Source: Alphaproteobacteria bacterium UBA1218 (GTDB lineage: Bacteria > Pseudomonadota > Alphaproteobacteria > Rs-D84). Taken from it: a DNA stretch of 64,000 nucleotides. The stretch lies in the NCBI GenBank assembly GCA_002309215.1, contig DBXG01000023.1, forward strand, positions 1 through 64,000, given 5' to 3'. The number at the start of each line of letters is the position of its first letter. Position 1 is the first letter of the stretch. Below the pieces are notes generated by a model. The model ran no database searches. It was not told where the DNA came from and saw only the letters and a list, made by a program, of their open reading frames with translations. Below are positions 1 through 8,586 of this stretch, piece after piece. The position numbers and the translations under genes were made by a program.

Positions 1-1973
1 GAAAACAACAAAATAAATATCATCCAGAGATTGCGACCAAACATCCTGTACGGTGTATTATGCGCACCCCACACAAATCCATCGATTGTTCCATTTTGAC
101 CAACAGGTAACCAAGATTCAACATTTCCATCCGGCATAACAAATGCACTGACACCCGAATAATTTGCACGAATAACAGGCAATCCTGATTCTATGGCATA
201 ACGCCTTACCATATCCAAGTGCTGATAAACGCCAGGTGTTGTTCCGAACCAAGTATCATTTGTTATATTTATTATTGCATTTGGTGTTGAGCCATAAGGA
301 ACCAAAGAATCAGAAAAAATAATTTCATAACAAATCGCAGGAGAAAAAACAAAATCACCATATTGCGTGTTCATAGATATTATTTCTCTGCCATTACCTG
401 CACTCAATTGCGCAGGAGACGGAATTATACCGCCAAAAGGCCCATATTCACCAAATGGCACCAAATGTGATTTGCTGTATAAATGTTTTACAACCCCTGT
501 TTTATCAGCGACAAGCATTGAATTATACATGCGCCCATCTTTATAACTATTCGCACCCATAACAACATTTGTGTTTAATATATGCGCAAGCGGAAATTTA
601 TCATCAACAATTATATATGGATATGCAGTTTCAGGATATACAACTATATCTGGTGATACTGTTTTATCATCCATTGCCCAACGTATCAAATCTTGCACTT
701 TTTGTTCAGCAATTTCTTGTGCATCTTGTCTGGACTTTGGTATCTTGTATACAGCAGATTGTGCGGGTTGTACGATTCTTATTATTGGTGCTTTATCTAG
801 ATTTTTCATATCCGATTTATGCATATTATGCAAGCCATAAATACAACCACCAACAAATAACAAAACATACATTATAAACACACACCAACAAGACACAGTT
901 TTTTTATTCCGCATCAATTCAACAAACGAAGCAATTAAACCAATAATAACAAAAGATAAACCCAACGCACCCCACAAAGAAATTGAATTGATAACCATTG
1001 GCATTGTCATAGTTATATTAGATATCGGATTCCATGGAAAACCAGTAAAAATCCATTCACGAAGCCATAATACTAACACCCACGATACTGCAAATAAAAT
1101 CGCCCTATTCGCTGGTTTTCTTGATACATAACGAATTATTGCAAATGGCAAAGACAATATGATTCCGCACACCACACCAATACCAATCAATGCAGGTATT
1201 GTCCATACGGCAAATTGTTGCGCCAATTCTGGAACAACATAAATTGAATTCAACACCCACCAAAACATGGAAACGCCATAAAAAGCACCAAACGGAAACG
1301 CAATCAACCAAGATTTAATAAAACTGACTTTTTTATGGGATTTTGTCATCAAATAATACATACCGCCAATACCAATCAAGGACAGCACCCACAAATTGAA
1401 AGGTGCAAAACCAAACGAACACATTATCCCGCACAAAGCACTTAAACAACATTGCCAAAAACCGTTTTCTTTGATTTTGATAGATTTCAGTTTAGTTATA
1501 AACTTCCCAGGACAACAAGATTCAGTTGTGCACCCATGATTATCATTATCTGCATACGGATTTTTATAACCGAGTTTTTTTAATATTTGTATTTCTTTGT
1601 TTTCCATAATTTCTGCTTCACTATCATTCAAATGATCATATCCTTGTAAATGCAACATACCATGAACAATCATATGCGCAACATGTTCTGGAACAGATAT
1701 GCCTGCATCAATTGCTTCGTGTTCAACAGTGTCCAGCGATATAAAAATATCACCCAACAAAACATCGTCCCCTAATTCAAAAGACAAAACATTTGTTGGT
1801 TTATCTATACCACGATATTGTTTATTTAATTTATGAATTTGTTTATCATTGACCAAGGTTATAGAAACCTCTGAATCTTTGTGTCCAGCAGAAACTGCGG
1901 CAGATGCGATTTTATCAAAATCTATATTATATTTTTTCCAACGACTATCTTCATAATTCACATAAACATTCAT
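1..1973 (-). CDS. ybeY-lnt: YbeY-Lnt fusion: endoribonuclease/rRNA maturation factor joined to apolipoprotein N-acyltransferase (3' end beyond window)
   Basis: I read one uninterrupted minus-strand frame from the ATG at 1973 to the left edge (about 657 codons, C-terminus cut off). Residues 1-130 are a complete YbeY: the zinc motif HGMLHLQGYDH places His104, His108 and His114, and it ends in the usual LGYKNPY. A short Cys-rich linker follows. From about residue 155 the protein is Lnt: hydrophobic N-terminal segments, the FTGFPWNP motif, and a nitrilase-type triad of Glu448 (YPETAYP), Lys501 (YSKSHLVPFGEY) and Cys548 (ICYEIIF). YbeY processes and quality-controls rRNA in the cytosol. Lnt N-acylates lipoproteins in the inner membrane, feeding the Lol pathway encoded later in the window. 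An AGGTGG ribosome-binding site precedes the ATG. Separate neighbouring ybeY and lnt genes are common in alphaproteobacteria; a single fused frame is what is unusual here. Confidence 0.9.
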   Translation of the reverse strand, partial: MNVYVNYEDSRWKKYNIDFDKIASAAVSAGHKDSEVSITLVNDKQIHKLNKQYRGIDKPTNVLSFELGDDVLLGDIFISLDTVEHEAIDAGISVPEHVAHMIVHGMLHLQGYDHLNDSEAEIMENKEIQILKKLGYKNPYADNDNHGCTTESCCPGKFITKLKSIKIKENGFWQCCLSALCGIMCSFGFAPFNLWVLSLIGIGGMYYLMTKSHKKVSFIKSWLIAFPFGAFYGVSMFWWVLNSIYVVPELAQQFAVWTIPALIGIGVVCGIILSLPFAIIRYVSRKPANRAILFAVSWVLVLWLREWIFTGFPWNPISNITMTMPMVINSISLWGALGLSFVIIGLIASFVELMRNKKTVSCWCVFIMYVLLFVGGCIYGLHNMHKSDMKNLDKAPIIRIVQPAQSAVYKIPKSRQDAQEIAEQKVQDLIRWAMDDKTVSPDIVVYPETAYPYIIVDDKFPLAHILNTNVVMGANSYKDGRMYNSMLVADKTGVVKHLYSKSHLVPFGEYGPFGGIIPSPAQLSAGNGREIISMNTQYGDFVFSPAICYEIIFSDSLVPYGSTPNAIINITNDTWFGTTPGVYQHLDMVRRYAIESGLPVIRANYSGVSAFVMPDGNVESWLPVGQNGTIDGFVWGAHNTPYRMFGRNLWMIFILLF

Positions 1974-2028
1974 GATTACCACCTATTTCAAAACAAAAAT
2001 CAACAAGTTATTGTTTTAATCTAACAAC

Positions 2029-2057
2029 TTGATAAAACTTTTGCAATTTAATATGAT
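2029..2057 (+). promoter_or_regulatory. Promoter for rarA
   Basis: TTGATA (2029-2034) and TATGAT (2052-2057) are separated by 17 bases and lie 44 bases upstream of the rarA ATG, in the 127-bp divergent gap. No clear Shine-Dalgarno sequence precedes the ATG. Confidence 0.5.
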
Positions 2058-2100
2058 TATTATACCATAAACAGATAATAAATAAAACAAAACTAAAACA

Positions 2101-3357
2101 ATGACACGACCATTGGCAGATTTAATGAGACCCAAGACAATTGATGAAATTGTCGGCCAGACCGATTTACTGGGTGAAAACGGCATTGTTCATCGTATGG
2201 TCGAAAACGGTAATTTATCAAATTTGATATTATGGGGCCCACCAGGCTGTGGCAAAACAACAATTGCACGCGCATTGGCTAATTCCATAGATATGGATTT
2301 TGTACCAATGTCTGCCGTATTTTCGGGAACTGCCGATATCAAAAAAGCGATGGACGCAGCACGTATGAATCGCGACATTGGTCGAAACACCTTGCTGTTC
2401 ATAGATGAAATTCATCGTTTTAACAAAACACAACAAGATACATTATTGCCATATCTCGAAGATGGCACAGTCACATTTATTGGTGCAACAACCGAAAACC
2501 CCAGTTTTAATCTGAATAATGCGTTATTATCGCGTTGTCACATTGGCGTATTAAAACCGCTGTCTACAGCTGATTTATTGACTTTGATTGACAGGGCTGA
2601 AAAATATTTGGATAAAAAATTACCAATTACTAATGATGGCAAAATCCATCTTGCTAAAATGGCAGACGGTGACGCACGATTTTTATTAAATACAATCGAA
2701 TATATATCTGGTGCAAAATTCAAGAAAGATTTAACCCCCGAAACATTAAACGATGTAATACAAAAACGCGCACCAATGTCTGATAAATCTGGGGATGAAC
2801 ATTATAATTTGATATCTGCCGTGCATAAATCTTTGCGTGCTTCGGACGCAGATGCTGCACTTTATTGGGTGGCACGCATGATAACATCTGGCCAAGATCC
2901 ACGATATGTGTTGCGCAGATTGACACGATTTGCAATGGAAGATGTTGGACTGGCAGATCCAAACGCGATGCAACTTGCACTATCTGCATGGCAGATTTAT
3001 GAACGTATGGGTTCACCCGAAGGTGATATAGCCATAACTGAATTGGTCATATATTTGGCAACCGCGCCCAAAAGTATTTCTGCATACAAAGCACAAATGG
3101 CTTCTTATCGTGTGGCACGCGATACAGGCAGTTTAATGCCACCAAAAAATATTTTGAACGCACCAACAAAAATGATGAAAAACTTGGGATACAGCGACGG
3201 TTATGTCTATGACCCTGAAACAGAAAGCGGTTGCAGCGGTCAAAATTGTTTTCCAGACGATATGGAACGTGTCAGTTTATACAAACCTGTTGAACGTGGT
3301 TTCGAACGCGAAATCAAGAAACGTTTCGAATATTGGAACAGTTTCAGAAAGAAATAG
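2101..3357 (+). CDS. rarA: Replication-associated recombination protein A (AAA+ ATPase, MgsA/RarA)
   Basis: A 418-residue clamp-loader-like AAA+ ATPase that acts at stalled replication forks. The N-terminus PLADLMRPKTIDEIVGQ is the family signature. Walker A is GPPGCGKTT (about residues 46-54) and Walker B is LLFIDEIHRF (about 98-107). A sensor-1 region, IGATTENPSF, follows. The C-terminal half has the RarA-specific helical and tetramerisation region, with SGQDPRYVLRRLTRFAMEDVGLADP. Length is slightly short of the usual 430-450 because the N-terminal tail is minimal. It is transcribed divergently from ybeY-lnt and converges on the outer-membrane protein gene, with 7 bases between the two stops. 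Confidence 0.95.
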   Translation: MTRPLADLMRPKTIDEIVGQTDLLGENGIVHRMVENGNLSNLILWGPPGCGKTTIARALANSIDMDFVPMSAVFSGTADIKKAMDAARMNRDIGRNTLLFIDEIHRFNKTQQDTLLPYLEDGTVTFIGATTENPSFNLNNALLSRCHIGVLKPLSTADLLTLIDRAEKYLDKKLPITNDGKIHLAKMADGDARFLLNTIEYISGAKFKKDLTPETLNDVIQKRAPMSDKSGDEHYNLISAVHKSLRASDADAALYWVARMITSGQDPRYVLRRLTRFAMEDVGLADPNAMQLALSAWQIYERMGSPEGDIAITELVIYLATAPKSISAYKAQMASYRVARDTGSLMPPKNILNAPTKMMKNLGYSDGYVYDPETESGCSGQNCFPDDMERVSLYKPVERGFEREIKKRFEYWNSFRKK

Positions 3358-3364
3358 TTTTCAA

Positions 3365-4213
3365 TTAAAATAGTATTTTAATATCTAAACCAACCTGGAC
3401 ATATTCTGATTCAAATTCATAATCAAAATGGCCAACCCATTGGGTATTTCCATACTGACGCAACAATTTCAGATTCAACCATTCTTGATTTGGTAATAAA
3501 TATCTGTTGGTTGATTTTCTGAAATCAAAACCGATACCGCCACGCCAATCATATTTGAAACGGAAATAAGCCTCTGGCATCAAATCAATATAGGACACAC
3601 CACGATCATCCTTGAACACCCATGTAGATTTGGCGGTACCAGCCAATGTTAAACCTGCAAACGTGCGCCCAAAACGGAATCCCCCATAATAAGATGAATC
3701 TGCGTATTCAGGTGTCCGAACATGTGATGAACCCCACACCCTTAACCCAAACAACATATCAGAAATAATTTTCGATTGCCCAGAACCATGATTCATACGA
3801 TATTCACCACCCAATTCAGTACTTGAAAAACCATTTTCGTGATTACGGGTAAAATCAATTTGATAATGCATTTTTGCATGAACAACAAAATTATTGTTTA
3901 TACCGTATCCAATATATTGCCCAACACGCAACTTGCTGTCTTCCAGATTTACAAATGTATCAGATAAAAATCTGTCATCTGGAACAAAAAATAATGGATC
4001 AGACAAATCATTTGCCAACACATCTCTAAACGCAGGTCTTATCTGCTGACGAGCATAACTATTAGACTTTGACCGAGATGCCTGTGGCGCAACAAATTGT
4101 TCTTCTGACACAGAATCATCATCCGAAACATACGTATCTGATAAAACCACACCTTCTGCAATCGCAGCATTTGTGATAACTAAACCACATAAAAGCAACA
4201 TAATCTTTTTCAT
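3365..4213 (-). CDS. Outer-membrane beta-barrel-like protein of unknown function
   Basis: 282 residues. A signal peptide (MKKIMLLLCGLVITNAAIAE) is followed by a Ser/Asp-rich low-complexity stretch. The rest is an alternating hydrophobic/polar sequence rich in Gly, Tyr and Phe, with phrases such as GYGINNNFVVHAKMHYQIDF and WRGGIGFDFRKS that look like beta-hairpins. The protein ends in LDIKILF, and a terminal aromatic residue is typical of BAM-inserted barrels. It lies 33 bases downstream of a larger protein of the same type (4247-5569) and is probably co-transcribed with it. I do not recognise a family, and a pore, adhesin or structural role cannot be told apart from sequence. Confidence 0.6.
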   Translation of the reverse strand: MKKIMLLLCGLVITNAAIAEGVVLSDTYVSDDDSVSEEQFVAPQASRSKSNSYARQQIRPAFRDVLANDLSDPLFFVPDDRFLSDTFVNLEDSKLRVGQYIGYGINNNFVVHAKMHYQIDFTRNHENGFSSTELGGEYRMNHGSGQSKIISDMLFGLRVWGSSHVRTPEYADSSYYGGFRFGRTFAGLTLAGTAKSTWVFKDDRGVSYIDLMPEAYFRFKYDWRGGIGFDFRKSTNRYLLPNQEWLNLKLLRQYGNTQWVGHFDYEFESEYVQVGLDIKILF

Positions 4214-4246
4214 TGTAAAACGCCACCATCGTGTTGATAAAGTTTA

Positions 4247-5569
4247 TTAGAAATACAAGATTGCTTGGACGCCAATCTTCCATTCATTATAACTGTTAAT
4301 CTTGTAATCACCTGTTGCATAAAGCAATGATGTACTGCCCGGAGCGATGGTGTTCACACCATCTGAAAGACCCGCTGCTGGTATATCTGGATTTACATCA
4401 TATTCCATATATCCCCTGGTTTTGCCTTTGGCAGAATCATACAAAGATACCGAACCATACAGGCTTAATGCAAAGTATTCGCTTGGCTGGAAACCAACTG
4501 TTCCTTTGATATTCAATTGATTGTGCCAATCATAATAACCGTATATCAATTCACCACCCAGATATGTGTATTTATTCAATACAGAAAATGCACCAACGCC
4601 ACCTTCTACATAAACAACATCTTTGACATTTTGCTTGTACGATAGCATCAACCAATCACCAGACGGATCTTCCCAAAAAGCACCGTATGTATCACCATTT
4701 ATCAAATTAGAATAGCCCAAACGTGCCAATCCATATAATGTTGTTCTGTTCATTTTATAACCAGCCTTGGCATCGAATACGAGTGAATTTGCGGCATCCT
4801 TTTGATGCTGGAAAAACCCAGAAAACATCGCAATCCATTCGTCATTATCAATAAAACGATTCTGCAACCCAATTCCAAAGATATTTATACCCGAACTTGA
4901 CATAGTATTGTCAGACAAATCGTCTGGTGTTGGATTATTTGTTGCGTAATCACCAATGGTCACCTTGGTCTTGTCATACTGTGCCATCAACATCAAAGCC
5001 AAGGAATCAGTTAAACCAAAACTTAAATCTTCTTTGACAACTAACTGTGATGTTTTCGCTTTGCCACTTAAAGTGTAAGTTAAAGGTAATCTTGAAACCA
5101 CTGTACCATTCTCTAAATCCTTAAATCCAGCATTCAAAATATCAAACTTGAAAGTATTTTTTGCATAAGACAAATCTGTCACAGAACCAATTTTACCCTT
5201 TAACGGTTGAAAGAACGGATGTGCCAAGAAATAACGACGTTCTTGGGACGAACGCGCAGGCTTTTTTTCACGCACAACACGCTTTTGTTCCACAGGTTCT
5301 TCATAAGCAACATAATCATCATTATATTCCAACGGTGCACGTTTTTGTGTTGGTATCTGCATCGGTTGGCCAGTATAATAAAAATTATTTGTGATAGTGT
5401 TATGATATCCACCTGTCTTTTTACGAACATTACTTGTTTTTTTATACGAACCAGATTTAGCCGGACGTGTCACAACATATTGCGCACTGTCATCGCTGTA
5501 TTCATATCCATTAGCGCCAATAACCGGCATAATCCCAAGCATTGCTAAAACAAGCATATATTTTTTCAT
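4247..5569 (-). CDS. Outer-membrane beta-barrel-like protein of unknown function (larger partner)
   Basis: 440 residues. A cleavable signal peptide (MKKYMLVLAMLGIMPVIGANG) precedes a basic, Tyr-rich linker of about 100 residues. The C-terminal 320 residues look like a beta-barrel, with alternating strands such as LSFGLTDSLALMLMAQYDK, and end in the aromatic VQAILYF. An AAAGGAG ribosome-binding site lies 7 bases before the ATG, with an extended -10 box further upstream. It is the first gene of a two-gene set with 3365-4213. The N-terminal basic linker could interact with peptidoglycan or lipopolysaccharide, but that is a guess; I recognise no named family. Confidence 0.6.
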   Translation of the reverse strand: MKKYMLVLAMLGIMPVIGANGYEYSDDSAQYVVTRPAKSGSYKKTSNVRKKTGGYHNTITNNFYYTGQPMQIPTQKRAPLEYNDDYVAYEEPVEQKRVVREKKPARSSQERRYFLAHPFFQPLKGKIGSVTDLSYAKNTFKFDILNAGFKDLENGTVVSRLPLTYTLSGKAKTSQLVVKEDLSFGLTDSLALMLMAQYDKTKVTIGDYATNNPTPDDLSDNTMSSSGINIFGIGLQNRFIDNDEWIAMFSGFFQHQKDAANSLVFDAKAGYKMNRTTLYGLARLGYSNLINGDTYGAFWEDPSGDWLMLSYKQNVKDVVYVEGGVGAFSVLNKYTYLGGELIYGYYDWHNQLNIKGTVGFQPSEYFALSLYGSVSLYDSAKGKTRGYMEYDVNPDIPAAGLSDGVNTIAPGSTSLLYATGDYKINSYNEWKIGVQAILYF

Positions 5570-5596
5570 ATAAAAACTCCTTTCACTTTTATCAAG

Positions 5597-5605
5597 ATTA
5601 TATCA
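5597..5605 (-). promoter_or_regulatory. Extended -10 promoter for the outer-membrane protein pair
   Basis: Reading the minus strand, TGATATAAT sits about 27 bases before the ATG at 5569, with AAAGGAG (5577-5583) between them. The same TGATATAAT string recurs before several other genes (around 20170, 46475, 49760 and 58240). I see no good -35 box. Confidence 0.5.
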
Positions 5606-5660
5606 TAAAAAGCGGTTATAAAAAAGCCTAAAATAAGAAAAAATTACAAAACATATAATT

Positions 5661-7862
5661 TTATAAAATATGGCGTTTTCCAGACGCATCTGCTGCGCTG
5701 ATGATCCCCTCTTCTTCCATGCGTTCAATCAGAGTTGCAGCCTTGTTATATCCGATTGCCAAACGCCGTTGCAGATAAGAAATTGTTGGCTTTTTATCAC
5801 GTAAAACAATTTCTTTGGCCTGTTCATACAAATCTGCAGATCTTGCCTCTTTGACAGATGATGCTGTTTCAACAGATTCTTCTTCGGCACCTTCTTCAGA
5901 GGTAACACCTTCTGCGTATTCTGGTTCACCTTGTTCGCGTAAGAAATCCCCGATTGCTGTCAATTCTTCATCAGAAATAAATGCCGCATGTATACGTACC
6001 GGAACACGTCCAGCCTCACTAAACAACATATCGCCACAAGACAATAAATTTTCGGCACCTTTTTCGCCCAATGTTGTCATAGAATCGATATTGCTGCGCG
6101 CTTGGAAAGAAATACGCGTTGGGAAATTCGCCTTGATAACACCTGTGATAGTCGTTGCATCAGGCCTTTGTGTCGCCATAACCAAATGAATACCTGCTGC
6201 ACGTGCCTTTTGGGCAATACGTTGCACACAGGCTTCCACCTCTTTACGTGCCAAGGACATCAAATCTGCAACCTCATCAATAACGATGACGATGTATGGC
6301 ATATCAGATAAATCAACTTCTTGGGTTTCGAATTCTAATTCACCTGTCTCAGGGTCTGTTCCAACAGCAACCTGACGAGTTATCGTTTCGCCACTTTCAC
6401 GTTTAGCTGTCACAATTTCATTATAACTTTCTATGTTACGTGCATTAACTAACTGTAATTGTTTATATCTGTCTTCCATTTCGCGCACAGCCCATTTTAA
6501 CGCGTTCACAGCAGCCGCAGGATCCAATTTTACAATTGGTGTAATTAAATGTGGAATATCGTCCCAGAATCCAAAATCAACACCCTTTGGGTCAATAATC
6601 ATCAACTTACATTTATCTGGCGTAAAGTGATACACAATAGATGTAATGATAGACTGAACAAACACAGATTTACCAGAACCTGTTCGACCTGCAATCAACA
6701 TATGTGGCATTTTGGCCAAATCATAATACATTGGATTACCACCAATATCCACCCCCAAAGCCAAAGGTATTTTATATTTAGAATTCATAAACAAATTATT
6801 ATCAATCAAACCACGATATCGAACAGTCTGACGTTTAAGATTTACCATTTCAACCCCAATCAATTGTGTTGACGGTATATGCGCAATACGAATATTTTCT
6901 GTGGCCATAGCACGTGTCATATCTTTCACGGTCTTGCTAACATCAACCATACGCGTTCCGCTGTCTGGCATAAATTCGTACAGCGTCACAATTGGCCCTG
7001 GGTGTATCCCCATAACCTTGCCATTTACACCATATTCTGAAAAATGAATTTCCATTGCTTCGGCATTTGCTTTCAATTCAGGCGTTATAACATTTTTACC
7101 AAACACAGACTTTTCCAATAATTCTGGATCAGGCAATTCATATTCGTGTTCTTCTGTGCTGACATTTCTTTTGCGTGTTGCACGTTTACGTTTTGGTTTT
7201 TCTTCCGCAACTTCTTCTTCCTCTTCTTCGGGTTCTTCTTCGACTTCTTCTTCCTCATACTCTGGTTCTAGTGGTTTCATCAAATGGAAAGCAGACATCA
7301 TTGAACGGAACAAGCGATATGTTGTATACAGCGCATTCTGGACATGATACCATTTTACATGTAATAAAATACCTGCCATTATAAAAAACAAAGCAACTAA
7401 AACAACACCCACAGGAATCGATGCAACAGATAACATTGGCCCGATGTCTGACGCAACAATTGCACCAGCCATACCACCATATGTATTAGATACAGAAATC
7501 AAGCCAAGCCCCGCAGACCCAATACACAAAGTCACAAAACCACGCAGGAAATTATATTCTGGCGCCCTTTCTTCATCCCAGCCAATCAACAAACTTAGAC
7601 CATATCGACCCAGACATAAAAACAAAAACAAGGTCGGAATAAACCCCAACATATATCTGATAAAGCCGACAATGTTGCCAGTTATACCCTGAACCCCAAA
7701 ATTACCGTCTGCGGCAAAACCAGACAAATATGGATTCAGAACAATCAATGAAATAACCAACCACAAAGACAATAAACACAAAACTATCCCTGCGCCACGC
7801 AATAACAAATTACGCAACATTACAGAAATACTGGTTGGCAAAAATCTAGATTTTTTCTCCAT
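5661..7862 (-). CDS. ftsK: DNA translocase FtsK
   Basis: 733 residues from the ATG at 7862 (an in-frame TTG at 7898 is less likely). The N-terminus has about four membrane segments (residues 20-170). Next comes a very acidic Glu-rich linker (about 198-222) followed immediately by a basic KPKRKRATRKR tract. The motor domain has Walker A AGRTGSGKS (391-399) and Walker B IVIVIDEVADLM. The C-terminal winged-helix gamma domain contains SYLQRRLAIGYNKAATLIERME, which recognises polar KOPS sites and activates XerCD at dif. The protein couples septum closure to chromosome dimer resolution; a XerC/D-type recombinase is encoded at 16477. The linker is short compared with E. coli FtsK but normal for alphaproteobacteria. 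The gene follows the PAP2 gene by about 40 bases. Confidence 0.95.
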   Translation of the reverse strand: MEKKSRFLPTSISVMLRNLLLRGAGIVLCLLSLWLVISLIVLNPYLSGFAADGNFGVQGITGNIVGFIRYMLGFIPTLFLFLCLGRYGLSLLIGWDEERAPEYNFLRGFVTLCIGSAGLGLISVSNTYGGMAGAIVASDIGPMLSVASIPVGVVLVALFFIMAGILLHVKWYHVQNALYTTYRLFRSMMSAFHLMKPLEPEYEEEEVEEEPEEEEEEVAEEKPKRKRATRKRNVSTEEHEYELPDPELLEKSVFGKNVITPELKANAEAMEIHFSEYGVNGKVMGIHPGPIVTLYEFMPDSGTRMVDVSKTVKDMTRAMATENIRIAHIPSTQLIGVEMVNLKRQTVRYRGLIDNNLFMNSKYKIPLALGVDIGGNPMYYDLAKMPHMLIAGRTGSGKSVFVQSIITSIVYHFTPDKCKLMIIDPKGVDFGFWDDIPHLITPIVKLDPAAAVNALKWAVREMEDRYKQLQLVNARNIESYNEIVTAKRESGETITRQVAVGTDPETGELEFETQEVDLSDMPYIVIVIDEVADLMSLARKEVEACVQRIAQKARAAGIHLVMATQRPDATTITGVIKANFPTRISFQARSNIDSMTTLGEKGAENLLSCGDMLFSEAGRVPVRIHAAFISDEELTAIGDFLREQGEPEYAEGVTSEEGAEEESVETASSVKEARSADLYEQAKEIVLRDKKPTISYLQRRLAIGYNKAATLIERMEEEGIISAADASGKRHIL

Positions 7863-7901
7863 ATCGGGTATTTTATCACAAATTAAAACAAAGTGCAAAA
7901 A

Positions 7902-8585
7902 TCATTTAGAATTGATTTTGCGAAGCGCGACTTTCACTAAATCTGCGCTCAGCATACCAATAAAAGCCCCAAGTATAACATCGCTTGGCCAATGTGCACC
8001 AACATAAACACGTGATACACCAATAACTATCGCCATTGTCCAAGTCGCCCATTTTATACGTGGAAACAGCATACCAATCATTATCAAACCTGCAAAACTG
8101 ACCGCAGTATGGCCTGAGGGCATAGAATTAAATACACTGTTAAATGTCCATGGCTCGAAAAAAGTTTTGCCCAGCGCATCAAACAAAACAGGTCTGGCAC
8201 GACCAATCAATACTTTCAATAAACCTGTTGTCATTATTGCCAAAACCACAGAACAAAATACATAAAAAACATAACTGTTTTTAATCTTTACAAATGCATA
8301 TCTAAAATCGTTTTCATTACGTAATGCCTTGTATACAAAGAAAAATAAAACAGATAAAAACGATATGGACAACCATACTTTTGTGCTAAATATCTTGCCA
8401 ATAATAATCGCAACTGAACATAATGTTCCATCACTCAATGTCCAAGCATTACAATCTGGACGATGAATCATGGTATACAAAGCCTTGTCCCACCAAAACA
8501 CACACCCAAATATCAATGCCAGCATAATCAGAGCGCCAATAATAACCCATTTCCATTTTAACGTATTATCTTTGTTTATAAACAT
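7902..8585 (-). CDS. PAP2-family membrane phosphatase
   Basis: 227 residues with about five to six membrane segments. The three acid-phosphatase motifs are present: LIGRARP, PSGHT and SRVYVGAHWPSD. Members remove phosphate from membrane lipids such as undecaprenyl pyrophosphate, phosphatidylglycerol phosphate or lipid A. The sequence alone does not choose among these substrates. The stop of the upstream S41-like gene and this ATG are almost adjacent, so the two are likely in one transcript with ftsK downstream. Confidence 0.85.
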   Translation of the reverse strand: MFINKDNTLKWKWVIIGALIMLALIFGCVFWWDKALYTMIHRPDCNAWTLSDGTLCSVAIIIGKIFSTKVWLSISFLSVLFFFVYKALRNENDFRYAFVKIKNSYVFYVFCSVVLAIMTTGLLKVLIGRARPVLFDALGKTFFEPWTFNSVFNSMPSGHTAVSFAGLIMIGMLFPRIKWATWTMAIVIGVSRVYVGAHWPSDVILGAFIGMLSADLVKVALRKINSK

Positions 8586-8586
8586 T

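Noticed and set aside
7156..7384. Plus-strand Ser- or Leu-rich frames opposite ftsK
   Set aside because: They are shadows of the Glu-rich linker of FtsK read on the other strand.
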